A stretch of 19,562 nt of DNA from Trachelipus rathkii (lineage: Eukaryota; Arthropoda; Malacostraca; Isopoda; Trachelipodidae): positions 15,001 through 34,562 of the forward strand of contig JABUQX010126296.1 in the NCBI GenBank assembly GCA_015478945.1. The letters are read 5' to 3'. A program made the translations under genes and the position numbers. The notes below the pieces were generated by a model. That model was not told where the DNA came from, did not search any database, and was given only the letters and a program-made list of their open reading frames with translations. This document shows, one piece after another, positions 8,529 through 17,562 of the stretch; positions within the stretch are counted from its first letter, which is position 1; each line of letters starts with the position of its first letter.

Positions 8529-9439
8529 AGATATACCCATTTTGCTTATTGGGTATGTATGACATTCCAGTGCTAATGGTTCGCCTTTCTGTTTTCTGCG
8601 TTCATTTCCACACTCATCCTCCAGACAAATATCAGTACACATACTTATATCCACACCCCTCTTCTAGACAACATCTTACGAACATCCCTTTCCCTTATAA
8701 TCCATACGTGTAGGGAGAAATAATTGCCCACATCGTATATCCTGCGATGTCGTAGAAGGCTACTATGGACGGTGGTATTAGGTTGGCTGCCTGATACCCA
8801 CTTATCTTTGCCGAGGAATGCTAATACATTGCCTCGGAAGGTCTATTGCAGTAAGCCGCCCTTATATCCTTTGGCAAACATGTATGAATCGTATAGGTAC
8901 ATGAAATGCAGAGGAATAAATGCTGAGGAGATGAGGAGAGAGGTGGATGGATGTTTATTTAGAAAAGGGCAATTTAATTTGATTTTCTCGCTGTGACTTG
9001 AAACAAAGATGAAAGGAAACGGATAAAATGAGTGTGTGGTGTGGTGTGGAATGTGAAATGTGTTGTGTTTGCTGTATGGCGAAGGACATGAGGGGATAGA
9101 AGGATTTGCAATTCTGTGATGAGTTGTGTAGAGAGCCAGGTGATTATTTTGTGTTGGCAGTACTAGATTAGTTCTAAAGTTAATTAAGTTTGAAAGGTCA
9201 GCAAATTTGTGTGGTTGCAACATATGATCCATCTGAAAGTTATGTTGAAAAGAGTATGATTTTCTGGGATAATCGAATGATGTATTGGATGGGGGGAATA
9301 GGAGATTCATTCATTTGCCACATATCTGCCCATCAAGGATTTTCTTACAGTTGTCACCACCACTACGGCAGATCCCTATCCAAGGAGGGGTGTAGTTACT
9401 CTCTAAAGTCACCCTGGAGCGCAAACTTGCGCCTATGAC
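8529..9439. other. Unassigned segment; possible LINE 3' tail at the right
   Basis: Base composition is more balanced here, and open frames exist on both strands: 8724-8996 and 9190-9438 (plus) and a 155-codon frame at 8843-9310 (minus). None shows a domain I recognise. The minus frame is dominated by His, Pro, Ser and Phe because the plus strand is G/T/A-rich. The right part (about 9330-9439) lies directly downstream of the decayed reverse transcriptase on the same strand and may be its 3' untranslated tail. Confidence 0.35.
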
Positions 9440-10960
9440 TATTCTTAACACAGCAGTCTTAAGTGAGGAGTAACTTCAGTAGCAAATGACAGAAGAGCAG
9501 GAATTCCACAAAAAACAGAAGTGGTGGACAAGAACGAAGAACCAGCAGCAAACTAGCCTGAGTTTAACGCAATGTCAACACAATACTCGTTGCAGATACT
9601 AGCTACTATTGTGCTACGGAAGGGCGTCGTAAAGGGGTCGCGTACGCGAGTGATAATTCCCTCAGCCAGTTGCCGCTTGGCCGGTACCATATAGAATAGA
9701 GATTAGAGCACCGTTGTGATGTGAGCGTTTCCAAGACATTTTTTTTTTTTTTTTGTTCAATGTAAAGGCCAAGATGTTTATTATGTCAACAGGAGAGACG
9801 ACAGAACCGTCGAAAGAGACAGAAGTTAGAAGGTATTTTGGAGAAGGAGATTTGGTAAATCTAGGCTTTTTAAAAATTGAAATTCACAAATATTCATCAT
9901 CAGCGAGGAATATATCGGAAAAGATTTAAGACGAGAGGCCAATTCCAGAAGTACTAAGGGAGTAGAATTGATGAAGTAAGAATGAGGTCAAGTCATCGGC
10001 AATACGAGTGATATAGTAGTTAAGAGGTGCAGGTGAGAAGATCTTTAATGAAAACAGTTAGATAAAGGTAGGAGATAAGACAGGAACCTGAAGGAACACC
10101 ACTATTACAGAAGAAGAAAGAAAGAAGTCGCCCCATCAACAACAGCCGATATTGAGCGATTTGAAAGAAAGCTAGATAATAAGTAAGCAAAGGAGAAGGA
10201 GAAAGCCCAAAGGAGGGGAGCTGGAGAGCAGTGAACGCGTTGCCGATACTCGGTCCAAAGCTTTGTATATGTCAAGCGCGCCACCACGCCAGTCTCCCCG
10301 TAGTTCTTAAGAGCAAAAACCATAAATCGGTTAGGATAAGAATGTATATCGCCAGTAGACTTCGCGCAACGAGAGCCGTAAAGGGGATGAGAATCTAGAT
10401 GATCTAAGAAGTGAGTTTGAGAAAGGTTTCAAAGATCTTATGATAGACATACAATGTTAGAGTACAGGCGATGAGTTAGAAGATCAGGAGCGGCTTCCTT
10501 TTTTCGGAATAGGTGGACATGGCTGAGAGCCTCAACACTTGAGGAGGGACACGCTAGATTGAACATAGAGAATATAGTTGAGCGAGGCCGAAGAGATAGC
10601 CTTTTCAGTTTGGAAAATTAGCAACACAATGATCAGATCGAATAAGAGGAGAAAGGCAGATTTACAGAAGTTGCTTAGAGATGAAATATTTGTCAAAGTA
10701 GGAGAACAAGGAGGTTAGCGCACTTTCTTATGATGAAAGGCACATCTTTGCTGTCGAAGGTCTCCCTGCAAACTATTTCTAGCTTGAAATGAAAATTCAG
10801 CGGGAGTGATAGGAGAACGAGATTTTCCCACACCCATACGCACTGTCTCTGCCTGAATGGCCAGAATAAGCACGATCGAACCATGGATTATGAGAAACTA
10901 AAATTAACCTCAGAAGGAATGAATGAGAAAGAAAAATTTAGCTGAAGAAGGAATGAAACC
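9440..10960 (-). pseudogene. Decayed Jockey/CR1-type LINE reverse transcriptase
   Basis: Conserved blocks of a non-LTR retrotransposon polymerase appear in the right order on the minus strand, but in changing frames with many stops. They are the linker after the endonuclease, PWFDRA (10869-10886); SNFCKSAF (about 10670); PIPKKG followed by an SNSSPV remnant of SNYRPI (about 10480-10515); KSTGD (about 10350); the catalytic ALDIYKALDRV (10248-10280); GVPSGS (10077-10103); and the catalytic IADD, a form of YADD (9992-10003). FDGSVVSPVD follows (about 9793-9822), then a T-run insertion, SWKRSH (about 9730), EYC (about 9590) and the C-terminal LWNS (about 9500-9511). A 29-bp imperfect duplication lies near 10895-10955. 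The endonuclease domain is absent. It is certainly non-functional and probably 5'-truncated, as is usual for LINE copies. Confidence 0.82.
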
Positions 10961-11215
10961 TGCTCATCCCATCACGATTACAGCTCCCTCCTTATCTTCT
11001 ATAAATCTTTATATATCCATCATTATTCCTTATTGAGGTAGCCAATTTTCTATAACTTGCAAACTTGGAAACCTTACATTTAAAGTCCTGATCTAAATTT
11101 TTATACCATGCTATGAGGAGCACCACTTGACCTCAAGCAAATTGTACGGACCACAAACATGTATCACATTTCCATTAATAAATACTTTCATTTTCATTAT
11201 TAACTATATGATTAT
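10961..11215. other. Unassigned sequence upstream of the LINE relic
   Basis: No endonuclease motifs of the LINE could be followed into this stretch, so the copy seems to start near 10960. Nothing else is recognised. Confidence 0.35.
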
Positions 11216-11270
11216 ATTTAATTATTATTATTATTATTATGTATTATTATTATTATTTATTATTATATTG
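11216..11270. repeat. (ATT)n microsatellite
   Basis: A trinucleotide ATT tract with few interruptions. Similar tracts occur at 14172-14224 and about 17907-17990. Confidence 0.9.
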
Positions 11271-11351
11271 AACTTAAGAAATCAAAAAATTTTGATCGCT
11301 TAAACATAATTTCGGGAGTTGAACCCCCTGACCCTCCGTCTAAGATATTTT

Positions 11352-11512
11352 GATATATATATTATATATATATATATATATAATATATAATATATGATAT
11401 ATTTATATTAATATATATTATATATAATATAAATAAATATATATCATATATATTCATATTATTATAGAGAGAGAGAGAGAGAAGAGATGAGAGAGAGAAG
11501 AGAAAAAAAATT
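11352..11512. repeat. Compound (TA)n-(GA)n microsatellite
   Basis: A TA array (11352-11465) switches abruptly to GA repeats (11466-about 11512). The same order, TA then GA, recurs at 15963-16272, which hints at a shared origin. Confidence 0.9.
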
Positions 11513-11526
11513 TTAATAGTTTTTCA

Positions 11527-11625
11527 ATTACTGATCTCCATCGTCATCCTCATCGTCATCGGCAAAATTTGCTCTTATCGCATCGTCATCGTCATCGCCA
11601 AAAATCGGCATATTCATTTTATACA
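11527..11625. repeat. GTCATC-rich island, copy 2
   Basis: This contains CATCGTCATCGGCAAAATTT followed by CATCGTCATCGCC and AAAAATCGGCATATTC. These blocks are shared with 8181-8295 but in swapped order, as in a circularly permuted tandem unit. It is again joined to a (TA)n array. The reverse strand gives a run of Asp codons that is not a gene. Confidence 0.6.
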
Positions 11626-11628
11626 CTA

Positions 11629-11648
11629 ATATATTATATATTATATAA

Positions 11649-11690
<42 letters not shown>

Positions 11691-11762
11691 ATATATATAA
11701 TATATATATAATACATATATATATATATTGATAACTATTATATATATAATATATATTATATA
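11629..11762. repeat. (TA)n microsatellite
   Basis: A TA array with minor interruptions, between the GTCATC island and the RTE-like 3' relic. Confidence 0.92.
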
Positions 11763-12060
11763 TGGAACCGAACCGGCTGGAGACGAAGGAAAGTGGATTG
11801 AGGTCGGCGTGAACGAATGTCTGAAGGAGAGAAATGTGAGTTTGCAGAGGCAAGATAATAAAGGTGCATGATAGGAGAGAATGCGGGGTTTTGTGGAGTA
11901 TGGTTGTTGGCCCACCTGGGCCAGGGGTGAACCCTGACATGACGATTTACCATATGAGGTCCGTCGCGTCCCCATGAATGCTCAGGTGGATTTTCTGTCT
12001 GTGACGAGCTCTCACTAATAATGTTCAGAGGGCTCTGGTAAGGCATGCTTTCTTTTCGAC
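11763..12060 (+). pseudogene. RTE-like LINE 3' end relic, second copy
   Basis: The plus strand begins with a remnant reading GKWIEVGVNECLKERNVSLQ. This matches the [RK]xWIDxVKECLKERNVSL part of the RTE-type reverse transcriptase C-terminus. It then runs into a tail shared with the minus-strand copy at 7020-7310 (AGAGAAATGTGAGTTT; GGGCCAGGGGTGA; GGTCCGTCGCG; AAGGCATGCTTTC). The left edge is cut exactly at a (TA)n array, so at least the upstream polymerase is lost. Frames of 86-113 codons on the opposite strand are shadows. Confidence 0.65.
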
Positions 12061-12156
12061 GCTTTTCAATTTCTACCTACCTGCCCCTTTTTCGATGGCT
12101 TGTACCAGCACCTACCCAATCGTTGGGCAAAGAGGAGGTTGGAAGAAAGAAAAAGA
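12061..12156. other. Spacer after the LINE relic, purine-rich at the end
   Basis: It ends in a GAAAGAAAAAGAAA-type tract just before a (TA)n array. It may still be part of the LINE tail. Confidence 0.3.
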
Positions 12157-12256
12157 AATATACTATATATTATATAATAAATATATATTATATATATAAT
12201 ATATATATATATTATATATATAAATTATATATATACAATATATATATATTATATAT

Positions 12257-12312
<56 letters not shown>

Positions 12313-12345
12313 TAATATAGATATATATATATTAGTTATAGTATA
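12157..12345. repeat. (TA)n microsatellite, about 190 bp
   Basis: One of the longest TA arrays in the window. The open frame across it is an artefact. Confidence 0.95.
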
Positions 12346-12664
12346 GGTAAAATTACCTTAACGCCCAGCACGTAACGGAGCCGGATCAAAAAAAAAATTT
12401 CACAAGGTACCTTCTCATGATACATAAATAATGTTTAGGGTCGAAAAGAAATTTTTTTTTCCTGAGCGATACCAACCCTAACCTAACTTGATCTAACTCA
12501 GCCTAACCTAATTTTATCTCGGTGGTCGCCGTAAAAAAAAAAAAAAAAAAAAAAATCAATTCGGACCATAGAACATCTATTTATTGTATCATAGATGCTA
12601 CTGTGAAATTTCTTTTTTTATAGATCGAGCTTGCCCTTCCGTGTGGGCGTAAGTAACTTTGTCC
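12346..12664. other. Non-coding island with CCTAA motifs and a long A-run
   Basis: It contains CCCTAACCTAA at about 12476-12486 and GCCTAACCTAA at about 12501-12511. These resemble the insect/crustacean telomere unit TTAGG read on the other strand, but are too short to be a telomere. An A-run of about 23 follows (12533-12555). A small inverted repeat CATCTAT...ATAGATG lies at about 12574-12597. No gene. Confidence 0.45.
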
Positions 12665-12818
12665 ATATATAATAGACTATATATATATATATATATAATA
12701 ATATATAATAGTACAATATAATATATATATATATATTATATATATATATATATTATATATAATAAATATATTATATATATATATAATATATCATATATAT
12801 TATATATTATATATATAC
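12665..12818. repeat. (TA)n microsatellite flanking composite element copy A
   Basis: An imperfect TA array ending directly at the left terminus of the composite repeat. Confidence 0.93.
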
Positions 12819-13745
12819 AGGCCAGCTCTAGAAGAGCCACAATCCATATCTCAAAAACAACACAACAGCTACCGGAAAAGGAATACATTGCTTGAATCCT
12901 GGCAAAATTTTTACCGAGGGAAAGCTGTAAAAAAAAAAAAAAAAAAAATTAAAAAAAAAATCATACTCGAAAATAATACAATAGCTACAGAGAAAAGAAA
13001 TACATTTTTTGGAATCCTTGAAATTTTAGTTAGGAAAATGTAAAAAAAAAAAATTTAAACATAAATTGGCTATTTTGGTTGGGAGGGTGCTCGAGACAGA
13101 GATATATATAGTATATAGTATATATATTATATATATTATATATATATAATATATATATATATATTAATATATATTATTTGTAAAGGTATCACACGGCAAT
13201 GTAGGGGGCTCGAGCCGACGGGAACACAGGGGGGACGTTTCCATACCCCGTAGGGAGGGGGCGGAAACCCCCGCGACACCCAATACCAAAGAGCGGGGTT
13301 TCCGAGACCCTCCCCGGAGGGGGTGGGGAATTAGTCCTACCCCTAGTTCCCCGAAGGCCGAGGACCCCGACTCCTTGCCATCGTGTGCGCTATACCCTTA
13401 TGGTGGGAAACTTTAGTAAAAAAAAAAGCCAAAATTAATAGAAAGTCTATTCATTTTAACGAGAGTCTATTTCGGAGGTCTCGATGTAGGAGTTGGAGGG
13501 AGAGGAAAAAATAGTTTTCTTTACAATGAATTTTTTTTATTAGTCCAAAAGTAAGTTATAATAAAGGAGTACTGAAATTTAACAGGAATGCAGAATAATG
13601 TATTCCTTTTCGCTTAGCTATTGCTAGTTTTTGATGTTTTTTTCCGCACTTTAAAATTGCACCAGCATATCACCAATGTTCTTCCTTTTTTTCCGGTAGC
13701 TGTCTGCTAGCTTGATTATGGATTGTGCTCTTCTTAGAGCTCCAA
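12819..13745 (-). mobile_element. Composite foldback-like element, copy A (complete)
   Basis: The layout from left to right is as follows. Two plus-oriented modules come first (about 12838-12949 and 12950-13050); each carries a variant of AATAGCTACAGCGAAAAGG then AATACATTTTTGGAATCC and ends in an A-run. A TTGGGAGGGTGC block and an internal (TA)n tract (13101-13178) follow, then the GC-rich core (about 13190-13395), a conserved ATAGA.AGTCTATT region (about 13435-13475) and two inverted modules (about 13565-13645 and 13676-13745). The outer ends are inverted copies: AGCTCTAGAAGAGCCAC on the left and the complement of AGCTCTAAGAAGAGCAC on the right. The core lies opposite to that of copies B and C, so the element is reversed. 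No coding capacity. Confidence 0.75.
13196..13395 (-). repeat. GC-rich core of composite element, copy A
   Basis: This is a roughly 200-bp G/C-rich block in otherwise AT-rich DNA. Reverse-complemented it follows copy B closely: GGAGTCGGGG, TCGGCCTTC, GTAGGACTAA, CTCTTTGGTATTG, CCCCCTCCCTACGGGGTATGG, then CCGTCGGCTCGAGCC and CATTGCCGTGTGATACC. Stops interrupt the frame that is open in copy B, so it is not coding. Confidence 0.82.
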
Positions 13746-14171
13746 TAAAAGGACTAGAATATAGCAAGATCTGTGTACATAGGATATGTACCCTGAATAT
13801 AATATATAGAATATATTAAAATAATATTATATGATAATATTTATATAATATATTATATATATATATATATATATGACTATATTATTTATAGAATTCATAT
13901 GGAAGAAGTATTCGTAAATTAGTTGTCATAATTAAAATTAACATATCAAAGAAATACAATACCATTTTTTTATATAACAAAAACAATTGTATTTCTAAAA
14001 TTGCGTCTGTTTATTAAAAATACCTTAATAGACAGTTATATATAGTATATATATAATATTATTATATATATTAATTATATTATCTGAAGAAATTATAGTA
14101 TACTTTTAGGGTATGTTCTCATATATATATTATTATATATAATATAATATATATATATATATATATAAATT
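13746..14171. repeat. TA-rich spacer with several short (TA)n arrays
   Basis: TA arrays lie at about 13795-13876, 14036-14090 and 14118-14168, separated by AT-rich sequence with no assigned feature. The 13746-13795 stretch between the right end of copy A and the first array is unassigned. Confidence 0.75.
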
Positions 14172-14224
14172 GTATTTATTATTATTATTATATTATTATT
14201 ATATTATTATTATTATATTATTAT
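14172..14224. repeat. (ATT)n microsatellite
   Basis: ATT/ATTATT tract following a (TA)n array. Confidence 0.9.
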
Positions 14225-15179
14225 CCATACTTATCACCAAAATTCAAGTAAATCTACGCTGGACTTAGTAATGTTTAGCATTATTTATACATTTGTATTA
14301 GTATGGTTATGAACTATTTTTAGTGTAAAATTCATTAAATTAATGAAAAATGCCAAAAAACCGCATATTAAATAAAGAATTTTAAAAATATTGAATATTA
14401 TCGGCATTCACCTTTTTATAACTGGCCTACCAAAATAAATTAATATAAAAATTTTTTTGGCTCAAATTTTCCATACATATTACATATAGAGATATATTCA
14501 AAGTTTAAGAAAATAAAAATTGCTATTTAAAAAAAATCATATTTTAAAAGTTTAATTAACGCTTTCCCAAAAAATGCAGTAAACATGCTATATACGCATA
14601 AGCTACTGAGATTGAATCGAAATTTCTTATTTGACTTATTTTTCACGTCTCTTCTATAATTCTTCTGCATTACTTACAGATTTATTCAGTTATTATATAG
14701 TTGTTAATCGTACTAGCGCCAAGAGGAACAAACCACCTACTGAAATCGAAAATTCGAAATATTTCAAAGCGGTATAGAATCTTATTGTATGATTCTCCTG
14801 AAACCCCCGAAAAGAGTTATAAGTCAGCCCTGCTGAACCAAAATACATCTTTGTTATTTTTTTCCTTTGTAGAATGACCATTTGCTTTAATTTTGGTCTT
14901 ATACTTAAAGTCCTTAGATATTGTGCGAACAAACACGACCAATATTGACAACGCTATTTGTCAAATCCCTATTTAAAAGATTTCATGAAGAGAAGTCTGG
15001 CCTACTTTTTTAGGTTCTTTAAAAACTTTTTTCATATATAGACGGCATTAGCTTTTATTTTTTAGTATTATTCAGAATCACCTGCTGACCAAAAACTTTC
15101 AAACTTTTGTTATTCTAAAATAAATAGAATGAAGAATATTGCAATTAAATGGAAAGGTGAAACAAAGAATAGCTAAAAA
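14225..15179. other. AT-rich DNA without a recognised gene
   Basis: A 79-codon minus-strand frame at 14693-14932 ends in a hydrophobic stretch (SVGGLFLLALVRL). It has no family resemblance, start context or splice evidence. No repeats shared with the rest of the window were seen. Confidence 0.35.
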
Positions 15180-15284
15180 CATCATTTTCTATTACCATCA
15201 CCCAACTGTAGAGGTCTAATTATTAGTGAATCAGGTTGTGGAAAAACAAATTTGCTGCTGAGATTACTAACATTTTATATCTGA
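15180..15284 (+). pseudogene. P-loop NTPase fragment (Walker A)
   Basis: A short open stretch reads HHFLLPSPNCRGLIIS then ESGCGKTNLLLRLLTFYI before TGA. ESGCGKTN is a good Walker A motif (GxxGxGK[ST] type, with a Glu in the first position), preceded by a hydrophobic beta-strand (GLII) and followed by an amphipathic helix, as in genuine P-loop proteins. The context F..P.PxRxLIIGxSGxGKTNLL resembles packaging-type ATPases of large DNA transposons (Maverick/Polinton) and related viruses, fragments of which are common in invertebrate genomes. It is bounded by stops and no Walker B was found, so it is a relic at most. Chance resemblance cannot be excluded. Confidence 0.4.
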
Positions 15285-15295
15285 CATTGTTGTGA

Positions 15296-15672
15296 GGCAC
15301 GAACCGCTATCATCATAATATGTGCCACACCCAGATTTTCGGCTTTGATCGAAAAGAAAAAAATGTATTCAGCCAGTATCTATTTTCCAGTTTATCCAAT
15401 CAATTTCAAATTTTAGAGCACTAATTTTTATTTTATGAAAATGCAGATTTTTTATTCGTGTAATTTTTTTTGTAAACCCATTATTTATCGAGATAAAAAA
15501 ATATGGCTCATACAAAAAAACTTATAAAATAAAAGATATGAAATTTTGTAAAAAAATTTTACTCCAAAATTTGGGATTAATTGGATAAACTGGAAAAAAG
15601 ATATGGCTAAATTTCATTTTTCTTTTCGATGAAAAGCCGAAAATTGGGAGTGCCAGGTGAACGGTTCATGCC
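15296..15672. repeat. 377-bp imperfect palindrome (MITE or foldback-like)
   Basis: The left arm (about 15296-15430) and right arm (about 15550-15672) are inverted copies with moderate divergence. Matching blocks are GGCACGAACCG against the complement of CGGTTCATGCC; TTTTCGGCTTT then GATCGAAAAGAAAA against the complement of TTTTCTTTTCGATGAAAAGCCGAAAA; and a perfect 14-mer CCAGTTTATCCAAT (15387-15400) pairing with 15580-15593. The spacer is AT-rich. No target duplication is evident and there is no coding capacity. Confidence 0.75.
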
Positions 15673-15757
15673 CATGGGCGTCCGCCAGAAAATTTTCAAG
15701 ATTTTCGCGGGGCGTCGCGATGCGTGAGCTTAAACAGCCTGCCTAGTTTTTATCTAT
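15673..15757. other. GC-richer scrap right of the palindrome
   Basis: It contains CATGGGCGTCCGCC and TTTTCGCGGGGCGTCGCGATGC-type sequence. A related CATGGGCGTAGGGCAGG lies at about 15919-15935, on the other side of the following (TA)n array. Both may be pieces of one dispersed repeat. Confidence 0.35.
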
Positions 15758-15825
15758 AAGCTATATATATATTATATATATAATATATATGATATATATA
15801 TATTTACGTATATATAGATAATATG

Positions 15826-15857
<32 letters not shown>

Positions 15858-15880
15858 GATACTATAATATATATTATTAA
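15758..15880. repeat. (TA)n microsatellite
   Basis: A TA array with a short ATTTACGTATA interruption. It is followed by a short island (15881-15960). Confidence 0.92.
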
Positions 15881-15962
15881 AAAAAATTTCAGATCCCCGA
15901 ATTTCATAAGTGCAATTCATGGGCGTAGGGCAGGATTTCATTTAGGGGCAAAGGTTGAGATC

Positions 15963-16172
15963 ATATATCATATCATATATATAATATATATATATATATA
16001 TCATATTTATATAATATTAAATATAATAATATATATATATATATATAATGATATATATGATATATATATATATATATATAGTATATATATATACTATATT
16101 ATATATAATATAGTAACAGAGAGAGAGAAAGAGAGGAAAGAGAGAGAAGAGAGAGAAACAGAGAGAGAGGAT

Positions 16173-16216
<44 letters not shown>

Positions 16217-16272
16217 GACGAGAGAGTAGAAGGAAGAGAAGAATGAGAGAGACCCGAGAGAAGAGAGAGAGT
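15963..16272. repeat. Compound (TA)n-(GA)n microsatellite
   Basis: A TA array (15963-16113) is followed by a long GA-type purine tract (16118-about 16272). The all-purine strand gives Arg/Glu frames that are artefacts. The order matches 11352-11512. Confidence 0.93.
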
Positions 16273-16316
16273 TATTTTATTATTTCTCTACTATCTATTT
16301 ATATATTAACGCAACA

Positions 16317-16321
16317 AATCA

Positions 16322-16357
<36 letters not shown>

Positions 16358-16358
16358 C
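16317..16358. repeat. (AATC)n microsatellite
   Basis: About nine units of AATC in tandem, between the GA tract and the next (TA)n array. Confidence 0.93.
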
Positions 16359-16365
16359 AAATCAA

Positions 16366-16490
16366 TATGATATATGATATATAATATATATATAGTTATA
16401 TATATATATTATATATATATATATATATAAATTATATTATAATATATATATATATATATATAATATATATTAATAGATATAATACGTATG
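16366..16490. repeat. (TA)n microsatellite flanking composite element copy B
   Basis: A TA array ending a few bases left of the GGTGCAAATTGGG terminus of the element. Confidence 0.92.
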
Positions 16491-16495
16491 ATATA

Positions 16496-17462
16496 GGTGC
16501 AAATTGGGTTTAAAGCCACTAACTCATATCTCAAAAACTCAATAGCTACAGCGAAAAGAATACATTTTTGGAAATTGCTGGTCCAATTTTAGTGCCGGAA
16601 AATCTAAAAAAAAACAATATCTATATAGTAATATATAGCTCAAAAACTACAATAGCTACAGCGAAAAGGAATACATTTTTGGAATCCTGATTTAAAATTT
16701 TAGATAGAAAATGTAAAAAAAATAAGAAAAAAATAAAAAACAATTATTTTAATAATTATAGTAATATCAGATTAGATAGCCTATTTACAGACCTTTATTG
16801 GCTTTACTTCGCTTAAAATAAATAGAACTTCTATAATTGTGCATCATGTTTTTTTTTTAGCTAAAGAATACCCAAAGGCTATACCGCACCGATGGCAGGG
16901 AGTCGCGGGGTCTCTCGGCCTTCCGCGGAACTACGTGGTAGGACTAACTCCCCCCTTACGGGGAGGTCTCCGAACCCCCACTCTTTGGTTATTGAGGTAT
17001 CGCGGGGCGTTCCTCCGCCCCCTCCCCTACGGGGTATGGAAAAAATCCCCCCCTATGTTCCCCGTCGGCTTCAGCCCCGGTACATTGCCGTGTAAATACC
17101 TTACAAATAATATATAATATATATATATACGTAGTCCCCTGCCCTCCTAAAAAAATCAGCCAAATTTTATTTATTTTTATTAATTTCTTTTTACATTTTC
17201 TAACTAAAATTTTTTACAAGGATTCCAAAAAATTATCCTTTTCGCTGTAGCTATTGTAGTTTACCGAGATATTAGTTTTTTTTTTTTTTTTGGGATTTTT
17301 TTGATTTTTTTGAATTTTTTTGAAATTTTTTTTTTTTTTTTACAGTATTCTGAGCCCCAAAATTTTTTCGCGGATTTCCAACAATGTATTCCTTTTCCCT
17401 TAGCTATTGTATTTGTGAGATATGGACCGATGATAGTTGTGGCTTTAAACCCAAATATCACC
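16496..17462 (+). mobile_element. Composite foldback-like element, copy B (complete, reference copy)
   Basis: The outer ends are inverted: GGTGCAAATTGGGTTTAAAG on the left, and on the right the complement of GGTGATATTTGGGTTTAAAG; both continue GCCAC. The left arm has two direct modules (about 16519-16612 and 16621-16731). Both hold AATAGCTACAGCGAAAAG and AATACATTTTTGGAA, and both end in an A-rich run. A conserved stretch (16770-16835) leads to the GC-rich core (16880-17100). A short (TA)n tract (17108-17130), a CCCTGCCCTCC block and two inverted modules (about 17190-17280 and 17340-17462) follow. (TA)n arrays touch both ends, so a TA-type target is likely. No transposase is present. Confidence 0.8.
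16880..17100 (+). repeat. GC-rich core of composite element, copy B
   Basis: It begins near GCACCGATGGCAGGGAGTCG and ends CATTGCCGTGTAAATACC. It contains several short self-complementary runs (for example CGGGGAGG against CCTCCGCCCC, and CTACGGGGTA) that could fold as RNA or single-stranded DNA. Two plus-strand frames (92 and 67 codons) run through this copy but are broken by stops in copy A. Coding is therefore not supported. Confidence 0.82.
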
Positions 17463-17464
17463 AT

Positions 17465-17481
17465 TTATATATATATATAAG

Positions 17482-17520
<39 letters not shown>

Positions 17521-17562
17521 ATTTATATATATAATACATATTATAGTATATATATATATATA
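17465..17562. repeat. (TA)n microsatellite, right flank of copy B
   Basis: A TA array starting within three bases of the right terminus of the composite element. Confidence 0.93.

Noticed and set aside
8843..9310. 155-codon minus-strand frame, the longest in the window
   Set aside because: It shows no domain or known motif. Its His/Pro/Ser bias follows from a G/T/A-rich opposite strand, and it lies between repeat relics.
11528..11716. Asp-rich minus-strand frame
   Set aside because: It is a translation of GTCATC repeats and a (TA)n array.
12470..12515. Telomere
   Set aside because: Only a few CCTAA units, interrupted and embedded in unrelated sequence.
14693..14932. 79-codon minus-strand frame with a hydrophobic end
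   Set aside because: A single hydrophobic stretch in AT-rich DNA is weak evidence, and no homology is recognised.
16171..16377. Arg/Glu-rich frame
   Set aside because: It is a translation of (GA)n and (AATC)n simple repeats.
16839..17117. 92-codon and 67-codon frames through the GC-rich core
   Set aside because: Copy A of the same core has several stops in the corresponding frame, so the open state is due to GC richness.
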